A DNA stretch of 64,000 nt, taken from contig QXZA01000027.1 in the NCBI GenBank assembly GCA_009886625.1, positions 64,881 to 128,880 on the forward strand, written 5' to 3'. The DNA comes from Flavobacteriaceae bacterium (GTDB taxonomy: Bacteria; Bacteroidota; Bacteroidia; Flavobacteriales; Flavobacteriaceae). Below, in pieces: positions 27,269 through 36,167 of the stretch. Within the stretch, counting starts at the first letter, position 1. Every line of letters begins with the position of its first letter. Position numbers and translations under genes: made by a program. The notes under the pieces are model-generated. The model had not been told where the DNA came from and made no database searches. It worked only from the letters and a program-made list of their open reading frames with translations.

Positions 27269-27697
27269 TTATTTAATTAATTTTTGAGTTGTTGAATTCC
27301 AATAATCAAGATAAGCGACTTTCTCGGCACCCTTGTTGAAATGAGAAGAGACTTTCTTCATATTGGACTTAAATTGCATAAATGCAAGTTGAGCTTCTTT
27401 CTGATCGGCAGAGAGTGTGGGGTGTTTAGAAGAATAAAACTGGATTGAAAAAATTACAGCAATAATTGCAGCAACTGCCATCCAAGGTCTAAATCCAAAC
27501 TTCTGTTTACCTCTGCCTTTTGGATAACGCTCCGTTTTGGCTAAATCAAAATATCCAAAAAACATACGGTACCCTTCCCATTCTGGTGGAATATTTTCTG
27601 ATGTTTTAAAGTACAAGCGTAACGTTTCTTCTTCGGATAAGCTCGTATTTCCCTCTAAATATTTAGTCAACAAGAGTTTTATTTTATTAGAGTCCAT
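27269..27697 (-). CDS. single-pass anti-sigma-like membrane protein
   Basis: 142 residues. The cytoplasmic N-terminus (1-70) has LLTKYLEGNTSLSEEETLRLYF, the form seen in Bacteroidetes proteins encoded directly after ECF sigma factors. One membrane helix spans about 72-90 (WMAVAAIIAVIFSIQFY) and a short periplasmic tail follows. It lacks the zinc-binding motif of classical ZAS anti-sigma factors. Its start overlaps the sigma gene by 11 nt. The anti-sigma role is inferred from layout. Confidence 0.65.
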   Translation of the reverse strand: MDSNKIKLLLTKYLEGNTSLSEEETLRLYFKTSENIPPEWEGYRMFFGYFDLAKTERYPKGRGKQKFGFRPWMAVAAIIAVIFSIQFYSSKHPTLSADQKEAQLAFMQFKSNMKKVSSHFNKGAEKVAYLDYWNSTTQKLIK

Positions 27698-28205
27698 GTT
27701 TTTGTATTTCTAAAAATTGATTTCTTAATTTTTTTCGTGTGCGTGAAAGATACACTCTGACGGTTCCCTCTGGTATTTCTAGAATAGTAGCAATTTGATC
27801 AAAGTCATAATGTTCTATTTCACGTAATTGGATTATCATTCTTTCTTTCTCCGGCAACTGATTAATTAAATGTGTAACCCAGTTCAAATCATCTGTTGCC
27901 TCTATTTCTTTTTGAAGTGAAACTGTTTTTGGCACCGCAATGGCTTCTTTAAAAGTAAGTACTTGAGCTTGCTTTGACTTAAGCCTATCGAGACAGTGAT
28001 TTTTTGCAATGGTTACACTGTAAGCCTCTATACTTTTAAAACCGTTTCGCTTTTCATGACCAAGATTCCATAATTTGATGATTACCTCTTGAGTAGCGTC
28101 TTCTGCTTCTTCTTGAGATACCAAAATCCGTTTTGTGATACGAAATACTTTATCTCGAATATCTTGAATTTGATCTAAAAATTGTTGTTCCGCAATCAAT
28201 TGCAC
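27687..28205 (-). CDS. ECF-type RNA polymerase sigma factor
   Basis: 172 residues with sigma region 2 (VFRITKRILVSQEEAEDATQ, IEAYSVTIAKNHCLDRLKS) and region 4 (LPEKERMIIQLREIEHYDFD, EGTVRVYLSRTRKKL). The start is GTG at 28205; no upstream in-frame ATG fits. A GTAAC-N17-CGTCT sequence ends about 19 nt before the start and looks like an ECF-type promoter, which would mean autoregulation. The operon continues with an anti-sigma-like protein and two DUF4252 proteins. Confidence 0.9.
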   Translation of the reverse strand: MQLIAEQQFLDQIQDIRDKVFRITKRILVSQEEAEDATQEVIIKLWNLGHEKRNGFKSIEAYSVTIAKNHCLDRLKSKQAQVLTFKEAIAVPKTVSLQKEIEATDDLNWVTHLINQLPEKERMIIQLREIEHYDFDQIATILEIPEGTVRVYLSRTRKKLRNQFLEIQKHGL

Positions 28206-28223
28206 ATTATTTGTATACTACAG

Positions 28224-28250
28224 AGACGAATTTACTTTCTATTTTGTTAC
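28224..28250 (-). promoter_or_regulatory. candidate ECF-sigma promoter of the sigma/DUF4252 operon
   Basis: On the minus strand GTAAC (28250-28246), a 17-nt spacer and CGTCT (28228-28224) resemble the AAC/CGTC type of ECF promoter. It lacks TAnnTTTG. Predicted start is about 12 nt before the GTG codon. Confidence 0.5.
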
Positions 28251-28335
28251 AGAAATAATAAAAAAGATGATTAAATCAGACAATTTGAATAAATTTGGAT
28301 GTTTATTTGTTTAAAACACCTTCAAGAAATTCCTT

Positions 28336-29835
28336 ATGTCAAAATTCAAACTTTATTTTTTTCTTTTATTAGGGCTTTTCGTATTTCTAGGTTGTAAAGT
28401 CGAGCCCATTGATGCAGTAACTGTTGAAGACCCATCATTAGACACGGATGACACTGCTATCAGTCTTGAGGGGGAACTCCAAATTAGTGATTTTGTTTGG
28501 CAAGGGTTAAATGAGTTTTACTACTGGCAAGAGGAAGTTACCGATCTTGCCGATACCAAAAAAGAGGATTCAAAAGCTTATGCACAATACATCAATCAAA
28601 ATAGTGATCCGGATGCTTTTTTCGAAACCTTAAAACACCCCGAGGATCGTTTCAGTTGGATTCAAGACGATTATTTAGAATTAGAAAATTCATTACAAGG
28701 AATTGTTGCTTCAAATGGAGTTGAATTTGGTCTTTTACTCGCTTGTCAAAACTGTGCTGAAGTAATTGGCTATGTAAAATATATTTTAGAGGATTCTGAT
28801 GCCTCAGATAAAAACATTCAAAGAGGGGACCTCTTTTCTGGTGTAGATGGAACTACTCTTACGGTAAACAATTACAGATCATTACTATTTGGAGATAATT
28901 TATCCTATTCTTTAAATATGGCAGAAGTTCAAAACGGAGCCCTTGTGAACAATGGAGTTGTTGTAGAACTTACTAAAGAAGAATATTTTGAAACAAATCC
29001 TGTTCAACTTTACAAAACTATTACTCTTGATGCTGGAAAGGTTGGATATTTAATGTACAATCAATTTGTTTCCAACAAGAGTAGTGACTTAAATCAAATC
29101 TTTTCAGAATTTAAAAGTGAGGGAATTAACGACCTCGTTTTAGACCTTCGTTATAACGGTGGAGGTTCCGTAAGAAATTGTGTAGAGCTAGCTAGCATGA
29201 TTACAGGACAATTCACTTCTCAAATTTTTGCTAAAGAAGAATGGAATAGTAAACTCAACACCTATTTTAAAGAAAACTTCGGTAGTGAAAGCCAAATTGA
29301 TCGCTTTGTTAGTGTCCTCTATGATGGTGAATCGATAAATGCTTTAGGACTAAACAGACTTTATGTTTTGACTACTTCAGAATCTGCTTCTGCCAGTGAA
29401 CTTCTCATCAATGGCCTTTCTCCATTCATAGAGGTCATTCAAATAGGAGAGCGGACTGTAGGCAAAAATGTGGGATCTATCACCTTGTATGATTATATTG
29501 ATAATGATAGAACTCGAAACCCTGACCACCGATATGCCATGCAACCCATTGTCTTAAAGATTGCAAATAGTGAAGGTTTTGCAGATTATTCGTACGGCCT
29601 AGAACCTACTTCAGAAATAGAAGAGGATCTTTCAAATCTTGGTGTTCTAGGTGATGCAGATGAAAATTTATTATCAACTGCTTTGGGATTAATCTCTGGT
29701 GTTACTGCAAAAAAGTCGTTTCAAAAAGCAGCTTGGAATCGTACTCTTTTGATCCAGGATCCTTTATTGTTAAAACGTCAAAATATGATCGTTGATAAAA
29801 ACATTGCCTTACCTATTTCGGTAAACGAAAAGTAA
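28336..29835 (+). CDS. S41-family peptidase lipoprotein
   Basis: A 499-residue lipoprotein (lipobox LFVFLGC, Cys20). A helical N-terminal region (FVWQGLNEFYYWQEEV) is followed by a PDZ-like segment (about 115-210) and the tail-specific protease core: LVLDLRYNGGGSV, the nucleophile region TSESASASELLINGL and the general-base Lys in TVGKNVGSITL. This is the Bacteroidetes carboxyl-terminal processing protease type, acting in the periplasm on the C-termini of proteins. Substrates are unknown. The 3' end overlaps the TonB receptor gene tail to tail by 23 nt. Confidence 0.88.
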   Translation: MSKFKLYFFLLLGLFVFLGCKVEPIDAVTVEDPSLDTDDTAISLEGELQISDFVWQGLNEFYYWQEEVTDLADTKKEDSKAYAQYINQNSDPDAFFETLKHPEDRFSWIQDDYLELENSLQGIVASNGVEFGLLLACQNCAEVIGYVKYILEDSDASDKNIQRGDLFSGVDGTTLTVNNYRSLLFGDNLSYSLNMAEVQNGALVNNGVVVELTKEEYFETNPVQLYKTITLDAGKVGYLMYNQFVSNKSSDLNQIFSEFKSEGINDLVLDLRYNGGGSVRNCVELASMITGQFTSQIFAKEEWNSKLNTYFKENFGSESQIDRFVSVLYDGESINALGLNRLYVLTTSESASASELLINGLSPFIEVIQIGERTVGKNVGSITLYDYIDNDRTRNPDHRYAMQPIVLKIANSEGFADYSYGLEPTSEIEEDLSNLGVLGDADENLLSTALGLISGVTAKKSFQKAAWNRTLLIQDPLLLKRQNMIVDKNIALPISVNEK

Positions 29836-31672
29836 ATCCTCCCACAATATTAAGCCCTCGAGTAGCATAGGATTCAATCTCAACATAACTTTCATTCAGC
29901 AAATTAGTTGCATGTATAAAGAATCGAAGTGGTGTATTTTTCATCGTGTACTGCACAGAAAGATTTAAAAGTTGGTACCCTTCTAATTCCGTTTCATTAT
30001 CAAGTCCAAATCGTTTTCCTATAGCTTGAAATCTCAAGCTAGATTGCCATTGAGATGAAAAATCATATGAGAGTTGTGTTTGGGATGAAAACTTGGGTAG
30101 ATAACGCAAATCCCCATTCTCAGTTTCGGTAAAAGTGAGTTGTTGATTCACTTTTAGTTTTTTGTTAATTGAACCTGAGATTTGAGCTTCAACTCCATTG
30201 TATTGTGCATTTGCATTTGCATTTTCATAGCGATAGGTTGATAAATCATAGATTAATGATGGATTCTCTTTTCGGTAAAAATAAGTAGTAGATAGTTCCC
30301 AATCAGAAGTGTTATACACAAAACCCAATTCAGCTGACTGATTCTCTTCAGGCTTGAGTTCGCTATTTCCAGAATAGGGATCATATAGCTGATATAAACT
30401 TGGCGCTATATAAGCTGTGCTTAGGGCTCCTAGAAGTTTTAATGAATTCCTAGATGTTTGAATCAATTGATAAGAAGGATTAATGCTGTACGTGAAATTA
30501 GATCCATAAGTGCTATGACCATTCAAACGTCCTCCTACATTAATTCTAGAACGCTCTGAAAGAACTGCAACTACATTGGCAAAAACATCCGTCTGAGAAG
30601 TCGGTTGACTGCCCTCATAGGTAGCATAATTGTTTTGAAATAAAGCACCTACCACTGTATAAAGACGTGTGCCAAAAGCATATCTATTAAAGACTTCAAG
30701 TTGGGTATTCTCTGCATCAGTCTGAAAGGGGTAATCACTTAAAAAATCGCGTTTCACTTTTTGATATCCAAATTTTATAGAAGCGCCTCCATTATTATAT
30801 TGAATATTTGGATTGAAATGGAAACGATTCATAGTAGTAACTAATTTAAAATCTGCATCCTCTATGGGAAAGCTATTGTCATAGTCAGAGTTGATATTGG
30901 AACGGTCAAAACCAGTATTAAAATTGAATTTACTTTTTCCTTTATAATTTAGGGAAGTTCCAAAGTTAGTGAGTGAAAATGGGTCAACTTCTGGTCCTAT
31001 TACTGCACTCATTCCATTGGTATAATGATTTGACACATATGCTTTCGTATCCAAATATTCTCCTCCGTGACTGAGTTGAAGTGCATTTTTAAAGAGATTT
31101 AATCCACGTTTTGAAGTTTGATCATTGTCAGAACCTAAACTATTTTGAATACTAGCATTAAATCCATTTGTCGCTTTTTTCGTTTGAATATTAATCACTC
31201 CTGTTGCAGCGGAACTCCCGTATAGGGTGCTAGCTGCACCTTTTAAGATTTCAATAGATTCGATTTGATCTAAGCTCAAAAAATTCAAATTAAAATCATT
31301 GTCAATTCGTGAGGGATCAGAAACGCGAACTCCATCAATGAGGATTAAAACTTGACGATTTCTTCCTCCTCTAAGAGAAACCGTTTTATTTTGACCGGCG
31401 TATGTCTGACTCCCAATTATTTCTATTCCAGCATACCCCTTCAATAATGCGCTCAATCCTAGGCCTTGAAAGTTTGATATTGTTTCTGAATCAATTTTAA
31501 TTACAGGTTTTCCTGATTGGGATCGTTTTAAAGGAAATCTAGAATCACTTACTACTACTTCTTCTAATTGTTTTAGGGAAGTAGAAAGTGAATCCAATGG
31601 GCTGTTTTGCTGACCATAGAGCGATGTGCTTACCATCGTAAGAAAAATCAGAGATTTCAAAAAATAATTCAT
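29813..31672 (-). CDS. btuB: TonB-dependent receptor, probable vitamin B12 (BtuB-like)
   Basis: 619 residues: signal peptide (cleavage near LYGQ), TonB-box-like LEEVVVS near residue 38, plug domain (about 45-160; LRGGRNRQVLILIDGVRVSD, GAASTLYGSSAATGVINIQT) and a beta-barrel ending in aromatic TFRL. The size and close plug similarity fit BtuB-type receptors, not the 900-residue SusC type. The call to cobalamin rests on the cobalamin riboswitch that forms its leader. It should import B12 through the outer membrane when B12 is scarce. Confidence 0.88.
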   Translation of the reverse strand: MNYFLKSLIFLTMVSTSLYGQQNSPLDSLSTSLKQLEEVVVSDSRFPLKRSQSGKPVIKIDSETISNFQGLGLSALLKGYAGIEIIGSQTYAGQNKTVSLRGGRNRQVLILIDGVRVSDPSRIDNDFNLNFLSLDQIESIEILKGAASTLYGSSAATGVINIQTKKATNGFNASIQNSLGSDNDQTSKRGLNLFKNALQLSHGGEYLDTKAYVSNHYTNGMSAVIGPEVDPFSLTNFGTSLNYKGKSKFNFNTGFDRSNINSDYDNSFPIEDADFKLVTTMNRFHFNPNIQYNNGGASIKFGYQKVKRDFLSDYPFQTDAENTQLEVFNRYAFGTRLYTVVGALFQNNYATYEGSQPTSQTDVFANVVAVLSERSRINVGGRLNGHSTYGSNFTYSINPSYQLIQTSRNSLKLLGALSTAYIAPSLYQLYDPYSGNSELKPEENQSAELGFVYNTSDWELSTTYFYRKENPSLIYDLSTYRYENANANAQYNGVEAQISGSINKKLKVNQQLTFTETENGDLRYLPKFSSQTQLSYDFSSQWQSSLRFQAIGKRFGLDNETELEGYQLLNLSVQYTMKNTPLRFFIHATNLLNESYVEIESYATRGLNIVGGFTFRLPK

Positions 31673-31730
31673 TTTTATAAAAATGTGCTTCGCTGACCTT
31701 ATTCCCGAGGTCTAAAACAGATTAATATGA

Positions 31731-31885
31731 AGGTAGGTCTCCTGACTTGCATCTTCAATCAACCTTCCCGTCATTTAGCATGACAGTGGCAAAGAATAGA
31801 TTGAAGTATGTGTTAAACTAAGCTTACAGTTGCGGGTACAGTTTTGGATTTAAACCAAATTCCCTTTTAATTATGTTTAAAACCT
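31731..31885 (-). ncRNA. cobalamin riboswitch
   Basis: On the minus strand the RNA contains the exact B12 box AGTCAGGAGACC (31747-31736), the core CCCGCAACTGTAAGC, GCCACTGTCATGCT and GGGAAGGTTGATT elements of adenosylcobalamin riboswitches, and P1 arms GGTAG / CTACC. It lies in the leader of the TonB receptor gene, about 60 nt before its ATG. A small stem (GACCT / AGGTC) follows the aptamer and may belong to the expression platform. Binding of B12 is expected to lower receptor synthesis. Confidence 0.93.
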
Positions 31886-31892
31886 TCTACCG

Positions 31893-31900
31893 CAAAGATA
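31893..31900 (-). promoter_or_regulatory. -7 element for the B12 riboswitch transcript
   Basis: The minus strand reads TATCTTTG just ahead of the aptamer's 5' arm, so the riboswitch RNA starts close to its first paired base. It separates the receptor from the DUF6580 gene upstream. Confidence 0.55.
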
Positions 31901-31905
31901 AAAAA

Positions 31906-32400
31906 CTATTTAAGGAATGAGTAAGAGGATTGTTTTAGTTTATTGAAAGAAAATTGTAAAACAGAAGTATAGAACAAGTCCCCCATTAATGCGTTAATAA
32001 AGAATGGAATAGCAAGAATAAAACAACTACTCAATCCAGCCCATGTTAAAGGATAGTAAAAATACCAAACTCCTAAATTACTCACTATAAAAAACAAAGA
32101 TGAGGCACTGAGTACAGTTCCTAATGAAAGTGATTTTACTTTAAGTCCTATCATTGAAATCAAAACAAAGGATAGATAAATGATAGGCATTAAGGAATGA
32201 ACACCTAAAATGAGATCAGTCAAAAACATACATATCAATGGAATGAAAAGCGCCAAACGCTTATTCACAAAATGAAATCCTGTGAAAAGTGCAATACTAG
32301 TAATCGGAGCAAAATTAGGTGGGTGAGGTAACAACCTTGTTAGAAGTGCCACAACCACGAGTCCAAAAACAACTCTCATTTCAAACTTATTCAATCCCAT
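31906..32400 (-). CDS. DUF6580 family membrane protein (possible transporter S component)
   Basis: 164 residues with about five membrane helices and the family's LLPHPPNFAPITSIALFTG and LTDLILGVHSLMPIIYLSF stretches. DUF6580 proteins look like small substrate-binding components of ECF-type transporters. It ends 6 nt before the riboswitch promoter, and lies 33 nt after carB on the same strand. Because it is upstream of the riboswitch, it is not under that control unless read-through occurs. A role in B12 or precursor uptake is suggested by position only. Confidence 0.7.
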   Translation of the reverse strand: MGLNKFEMRVVFGLVVVALLTRLLPHPPNFAPITSIALFTGFHFVNKRLALFIPLICMFLTDLILGVHSLMPIIYLSFVLISMIGLKVKSLSLGTVLSASSLFFIVSNLGVWYFYYPLTWAGLSSCFILAIPFFINALMGDLFYTSVLQFSFNKLKQSSYSFLK

Positions 32401-32433
32401 TATTTGTTTTTTTGTAAAGCTATGTAATTTTAA

Positions 32434-35283
32434 TTATTTGGTCAAATACATTTTTCTTCTTGAATAAAGATCATAAAACTCGTCATCTTTAAGACTATCA
32501 ATAAAGAGAATACTCTCTCCAGTACTCTTCATCTCGGGTCCTAATTGTTTATTTACATTCGGAAACTTATTAAATGAAAATACAGGTTGCTTGATCGCAA
32601 ATCCTTTCAATTGTGGATTGAAATCGAAATCTGTTACCTTCTTCTCTCCTAACATAACTTTTGTAGCGTAATTTACATAAGGTTCGTTGTATGCTTTAGC
32701 GATAAAAGGTACTGTTCTTGAAGCTCTTGGATTTGCTTCAATCACATAAACTTTTTCGTCTTTCACTGCATACTGAATGTTAATCAGTCCCACTGTATTT
32801 AGAGCCAATGCAATCTTCTTGGTATGGTCTTTAATTTGTTGTAAAACAAACTCGCCAATATTAAACACGGGTAATGTTGCATTTGAATCCCCAGAGTGAA
32901 TTCCACAAGGCTCAATATGTTCCATAATCCCAATTATATAAACATTTTCACCATCACAAATAGCATCTGCTTCACATTCTATAGCACCATCTAAATAGTG
33001 GTCTAAGAGTAATTTATTGTTAGGGATTTTCTGAAGTAAATCCACCACATGGGCTTCCAAATCTTTTTTATTGATTACGATTTTCATTCCTTGTCCTCCA
33101 AGCACATAAGAGGGTCTTACTAAAATTGGGAAATCCAACTCATCTGCTAATTCAATGGCTTGTTCTGCAGTTTGAGCAACTCCAAACTCTGGAAATGGAA
33201 TGTCATTGTCTTTAAGAAGGGTAGAAAAACTCCCTCTATCTTCGGCTAGGTCTAAGGATTGGAAACTTGTTCCAATAATTTTGATTCCGTATCGATCTAA
33301 TTTTTCGGCTAATTTAAGAGCGGTTTGACCTCCTAGTTGAACAATAACACCTTCAGGTTTTTCGTGCTGGATAATGTCGTAAATATGCTCCCAAAATACA
33401 GGTTCAAAATATAATTTATCTGCAGTATCAAAATCAGTGGATACTGTTTCTGGGTTACAGTTAATCATTATCGTTTCATAACCGCATTCTGCAGCAGCAA
33501 GAACTCCATGAACGCAACAGTAATCAAACTCAATACCTTGACCAATTCTGTTAGGGCCAGAACCTAGAACTATAATTTTTTTCTTGTCAGTCACCACACT
33601 CTCATTCTGAGTATAAGTCACTCCCTCTTTTGAGGTCACTTCACTTTCAAAGGTAGAGTAATAATAGGGAGTTTTTGCTTCAAATTCAGCAGCACAAGTA
33701 TCTACCAATTTATATACTCGATTGATAATGAGTTCTTTACGCTTATTATAAACCTCGCTCTCTAAACAACCTAACATATGGGCTATCTGACGATCACCAT
33801 ATCCTTTTTGTTTGGCCTCTAGCAGTAAGTCTCTATCTATTACATCTATAGTAAAAGTAGATATTTCTTCTTTCAATTGATGTAATTGCTCATATTGTCT
33901 TAAAAACCACATATCTATTTTAGTGATTTCATGAATCCTTGATAAGGGTATACCGATTTCAATTGCATCATAAATTACAAAAACACGATCCCAACTGGCA
34001 TGTTTTAACTTACTTAAAATCTGGTCGTAATCTTTATAACTTTTCCCATCAGCGCCTAAACCATTTCTTTTAATTTCTAGTGATTGAGTGGCTTTATGTA
34101 ATGCTTCTTGGAAAGAACGTCCAATTCCCATTACTTCACCAACGGCTTTCATCTGAAGACCTAACTCTCTATCACTTCCTTCAAATTTATCAAAATTCCA
34201 ACGTGGAATTTTTACGATCACATAATCCAATGTAGGCTCAAATAAAGCAGAGGTAGATTTTGTAATTTGATTACTTAATTCATCCAAGTGATACCCTAAT
34301 GCTAATTTTGCTGCGATTTTAGCAATTGGATATCCTGTTGCTTTAGAGGCCAATGCAGAAGAACGAGACACCCTAGGGTTAATTTCGATCGCAATAATAT
34401 CTTCTTTTTCGTCTGGACTAACTGCAAATTGCACATTACAACCTCCTGCAAAATCTCCAATACTTCGCATCATATGAATTGCCATATCACGCATTCGTTG
34501 GTACGTCTTATCACTCAAAGTCATTGATGGAGCCACAGTGATAGAATCGCCTGTATGGATTCCCATAGGGTCCATGTTTTCTATTGAGCAAATAATAACA
34601 ACATTGTCATTGGAATCTCTAAGTAATTCTAATTCATATTCTTTCCATCCAATTAATGCCTTGTCAATCATTACTTCATGAATGGGAGATATTTCTAATC
34701 CACGTGTGAGTAACTCATCAAAATCCTCTTCTTTATACACTATAGATGCTCCATCTCCTCCAAGTGTAAATGAGGCTCTAATCACAAGCGGAAAACCAAA
34801 TTCTTGAGCAATTTCTTTTCCTTTTAAAAAGGAAGTAGCTGTAGCTTGAGGTGCCATTGGAATACCTATTTCAAGCATCAATTCACGAAACTTCTCACGA
34901 TCTTCTGTAATATTTATCGCATCTATATCTACACCAATAATTTCAACTCCAAAATCTTTCCAAATCCCTTTTTCATCAGCTTCTATACATAGATTAAGCG
35001 CTGTCTGACCTCCCATGGTGGGTAAAACAGCATCAATATCATGTTTCTTAAGAATCTCGATAATAGACTTTGTGTTTAAAGGCTTTAGATACACATGATC
35101 TGCCATGGTTGGATCCGTCATAATGGTTGCCGGATTGGAATTGATCAAAATAGTTTCAATCCCATCCTCTCTCAGAGAACGAAGTGCTTGAGATCCAGAA
35201 TAATCAAATTCACAGGCTTGACCAATAATAATTGGTCCAGATCCAATAACTAAAATACTTTTGATTGAGTTTACTTTTGGCAT
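32434..35283 (-). CDS. carB: carbamoyl-phosphate synthase large subunit, without MGS domain
   Basis: 949 residues. Both ATP-grasp halves are complete, each introduced by the paired motifs VIGSGPIIIGQACEFDYSG and VLGSGPNRIGQGIEFDYC, with EINPRVSRSSALASKATGYP and EANPRASRTVPFIAKA at their ends. It makes carbamoyl phosphate for arginine and pyrimidines with the small subunit, which is not in the window. The protein stops about 120 residues short of the E. coli enzyme, at RKMYLTK, so the C-terminal allosteric (MGS-like) domain is absent. The stop is genuine and the next gene follows after 33 nt. Confidence 0.95.
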   Translation of the reverse strand: MPKVNSIKSILVIGSGPIIIGQACEFDYSGSQALRSLREDGIETILINSNPATIMTDPTMADHVYLKPLNTKSIIEILKKHDIDAVLPTMGGQTALNLCIEADEKGIWKDFGVEIIGVDIDAINITEDREKFRELMLEIGIPMAPQATATSFLKGKEIAQEFGFPLVIRASFTLGGDGASIVYKEEDFDELLTRGLEISPIHEVMIDKALIGWKEYELELLRDSNDNVVIICSIENMDPMGIHTGDSITVAPSMTLSDKTYQRMRDMAIHMMRSIGDFAGGCNVQFAVSPDEKEDIIAIEINPRVSRSSALASKATGYPIAKIAAKLALGYHLDELSNQITKSTSALFEPTLDYVIVKIPRWNFDKFEGSDRELGLQMKAVGEVMGIGRSFQEALHKATQSLEIKRNGLGADGKSYKDYDQILSKLKHASWDRVFVIYDAIEIGIPLSRIHEITKIDMWFLRQYEQLHQLKEEISTFTIDVIDRDLLLEAKQKGYGDRQIAHMLGCLESEVYNKRKELIINRVYKLVDTCAAEFEAKTPYYYSTFESEVTSKEGVTYTQNESVVTDKKKIIVLGSGPNRIGQGIEFDYCCVHGVLAAAECGYETIMINCNPETVSTDFDTADKLYFEPVFWEHIYDIIQHEKPEGVIVQLGGQTALKLAEKLDRYGIKIIGTSFQSLDLAEDRGSFSTLLKDNDIPFPEFGVAQTAEQAIELADELDFPILVRPSYVLGGQGMKIVINKKDLEAHVVDLLQKIPNNKLLLDHYLDGAIECEADAICDGENVYIIGIMEHIEPCGIHSGDSNATLPVFNIGEFVLQQIKDHTKKIALALNTVGLINIQYAVKDEKVYVIEANPRASRTVPFIAKAYNEPYVNYATKVMLGEKKVTDFDFNPQLKGFAIKQPVFSFNKFPNVNKQLGPEMKSTGESILFIDSLKDDEFYDLYSRRKMYLTK

Positions 35284-35310
35284 CGTATTAAATATAGATT
35301 ATGAATATAA

Positions 35311-35346
35311 AAAAAAAGGTGTTACTTTAAAAAAAGTAACACCTTT
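35311..35346 (-). terminator. terminator after rpmH
   Basis: A 14-bp perfect stem (AAAGGTGTTACTTT / AAAGTAACACCTTT) with a 4-nt loop; on the minus strand it runs into T residues. It lies between rpmH and carB, so carB needs its own promoter or read-through. Confidence 0.92.
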
Positions 35347-35366
35347 AAAATGATAATAGTTCAACA

Positions 35367-35525
35367 TTATTTTTTGTGACGTGGTTCAGAGGACACAGAT
35401 ATTTTTTTTCTTCCTTTGGCTCTTCTTGCAGCTAGAACCTTGCGGCCATTTGCTGAAGCCATACGTTCACGGAAGCCGTGTTTGTTTCTTCTTTTTCTTT
35501 TCGAGGGTTGAAATGTTCTTTTCAT
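35367..35525 (-). CDS. rpmH: 50S ribosomal protein L34
   Basis: A 52-residue gene, too short for most ORF filters. It begins [20 protein letters not shown] and continues with the invariant [20 protein letters not shown], then a short tail ending RHKK that is typical of Bacteroidetes L34. A full TTG-N19-TATATTTG promoter lies upstream and a strong hairpin downstream, so it forms its own transcription unit. Confidence 0.97.
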   Translation of the reverse strand: MKRTFQPSKRKRRNKHGFRERMASANGRKVLAARRAKGRKKISVSSEPRHKK

Positions 35526-35564
35526 AATAATTTTCTCAGGATACTTTTTTCCTTAAAAGTCGGG

Positions 35565-35594
35565 CAAATATACAATAAGTTTTTTGTCTTTCAA
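35565..35594 (-). promoter_or_regulatory. rpmH promoter
   Basis: On the minus strand TTG (35594-35592), a 19-nt spacer and TATATTTG (35572-35565) give a perfect Bacteroidetes promoter, with a leader of about 36 nt. Confidence 0.8.
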
Positions 35595-35628
35595 ACTTGA
35601 AATTAAACATTTCAAGGATGATTTTTTT

Positions 35629-35636
35629 TACCTTTG
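35629..35636 (+). promoter_or_regulatory. -7 element for the TPR-like membrane protein gene
   Basis: TACCTTTG; its last three bases form the TTG that would otherwise be taken as the start codon at 35634. The real start is therefore the ATG at 35652. Confidence 0.5.
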
Positions 35637-35651
35637 AAAAAAATCAAAATC

Positions 35652-36167
35652 ATGTTTCCAAAAGTTATAAAAATTATCCTTGCTATACTGAACCTAAGTT
35701 ATGGAGTCTATCAAATTATAGATGACTACATTGGCAATGGAATCATGCTTATTTTATTGGCAGGAATGTTCGTTTTATTATATTTCAAAAATGAACTTAT
35801 TTTCCTTTCTTTCTTGCGCTTAAGAAAACAAGACTTTGTGGGAACTGAAAAATGGCTTCTCAAAATTCCTAATGTGGAACGTAATCTAGTTAAAAAACAA
35901 CAAGGGTATTATAACTATTTGATGGGAATCATTCAATCTCAAAAAAATCTTACACAGGCTGAAAAGTATTTTAAAGCTGCCCTTAAGCTGGGACTCTCTA
36001 TGAATCATGATTTGGCAATGGCTAAAATGAGCCTTGCTGGAATCTATCTACAAAAAAGAAGAAAAAGAGAAGCTCAACAGTTACTCAGTGAAGCCAAAAA
36101 GCTGGACAAACACGGAATGTTGACAGGTCAAATGAAGATGATGCAACAACAAATGAAAAAAATCTAG
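35652..36167 (+). CDS. membrane-anchored TPR-like protein
   Basis: 171 residues from the ATG at 35652 (MFPKVIKIIL). Two membrane helices lie near the N-terminus (about 4-20 and 27-45), followed by a cytoplasmic helical part with TPR-like pairs (YYNYLMGIIQSQKNLTQAEK and AKMSLAGIYLQKRRKREAQQ). The Met/Gln-rich C-terminus (MKMMQQQMKK) is odd but not unique. An in-frame TTG at 35634 lies in the promoter and is rejected as the start. It shares a CTAG with the stop of the lytic transglycosylase gene. No function is known. Confidence 0.65.
   Translation: MFPKVIKIILAILNLSYGVYQIIDDYIGNGIMLILLAGMFVLLYFKNELIFLSFLRLRKQDFVGTEKWLLKIPNVERNLVKKQQGYYNYLMGIIQSQKNLTQAEKYFKAALKLGLSMNHDLAMAKMSLAGIYLQKRRKREAQQLLSEAKKLDKHGMLTGQMKMMQQQMKKI

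Noticed and set aside
35284-35366. Hairpin near carB as a regulatory attenuator of carB
   Set aside because: Stem plus T run has the polarity of a simple terminator for rpmH on the minus strand; no leader peptide or alternative structure was seen.
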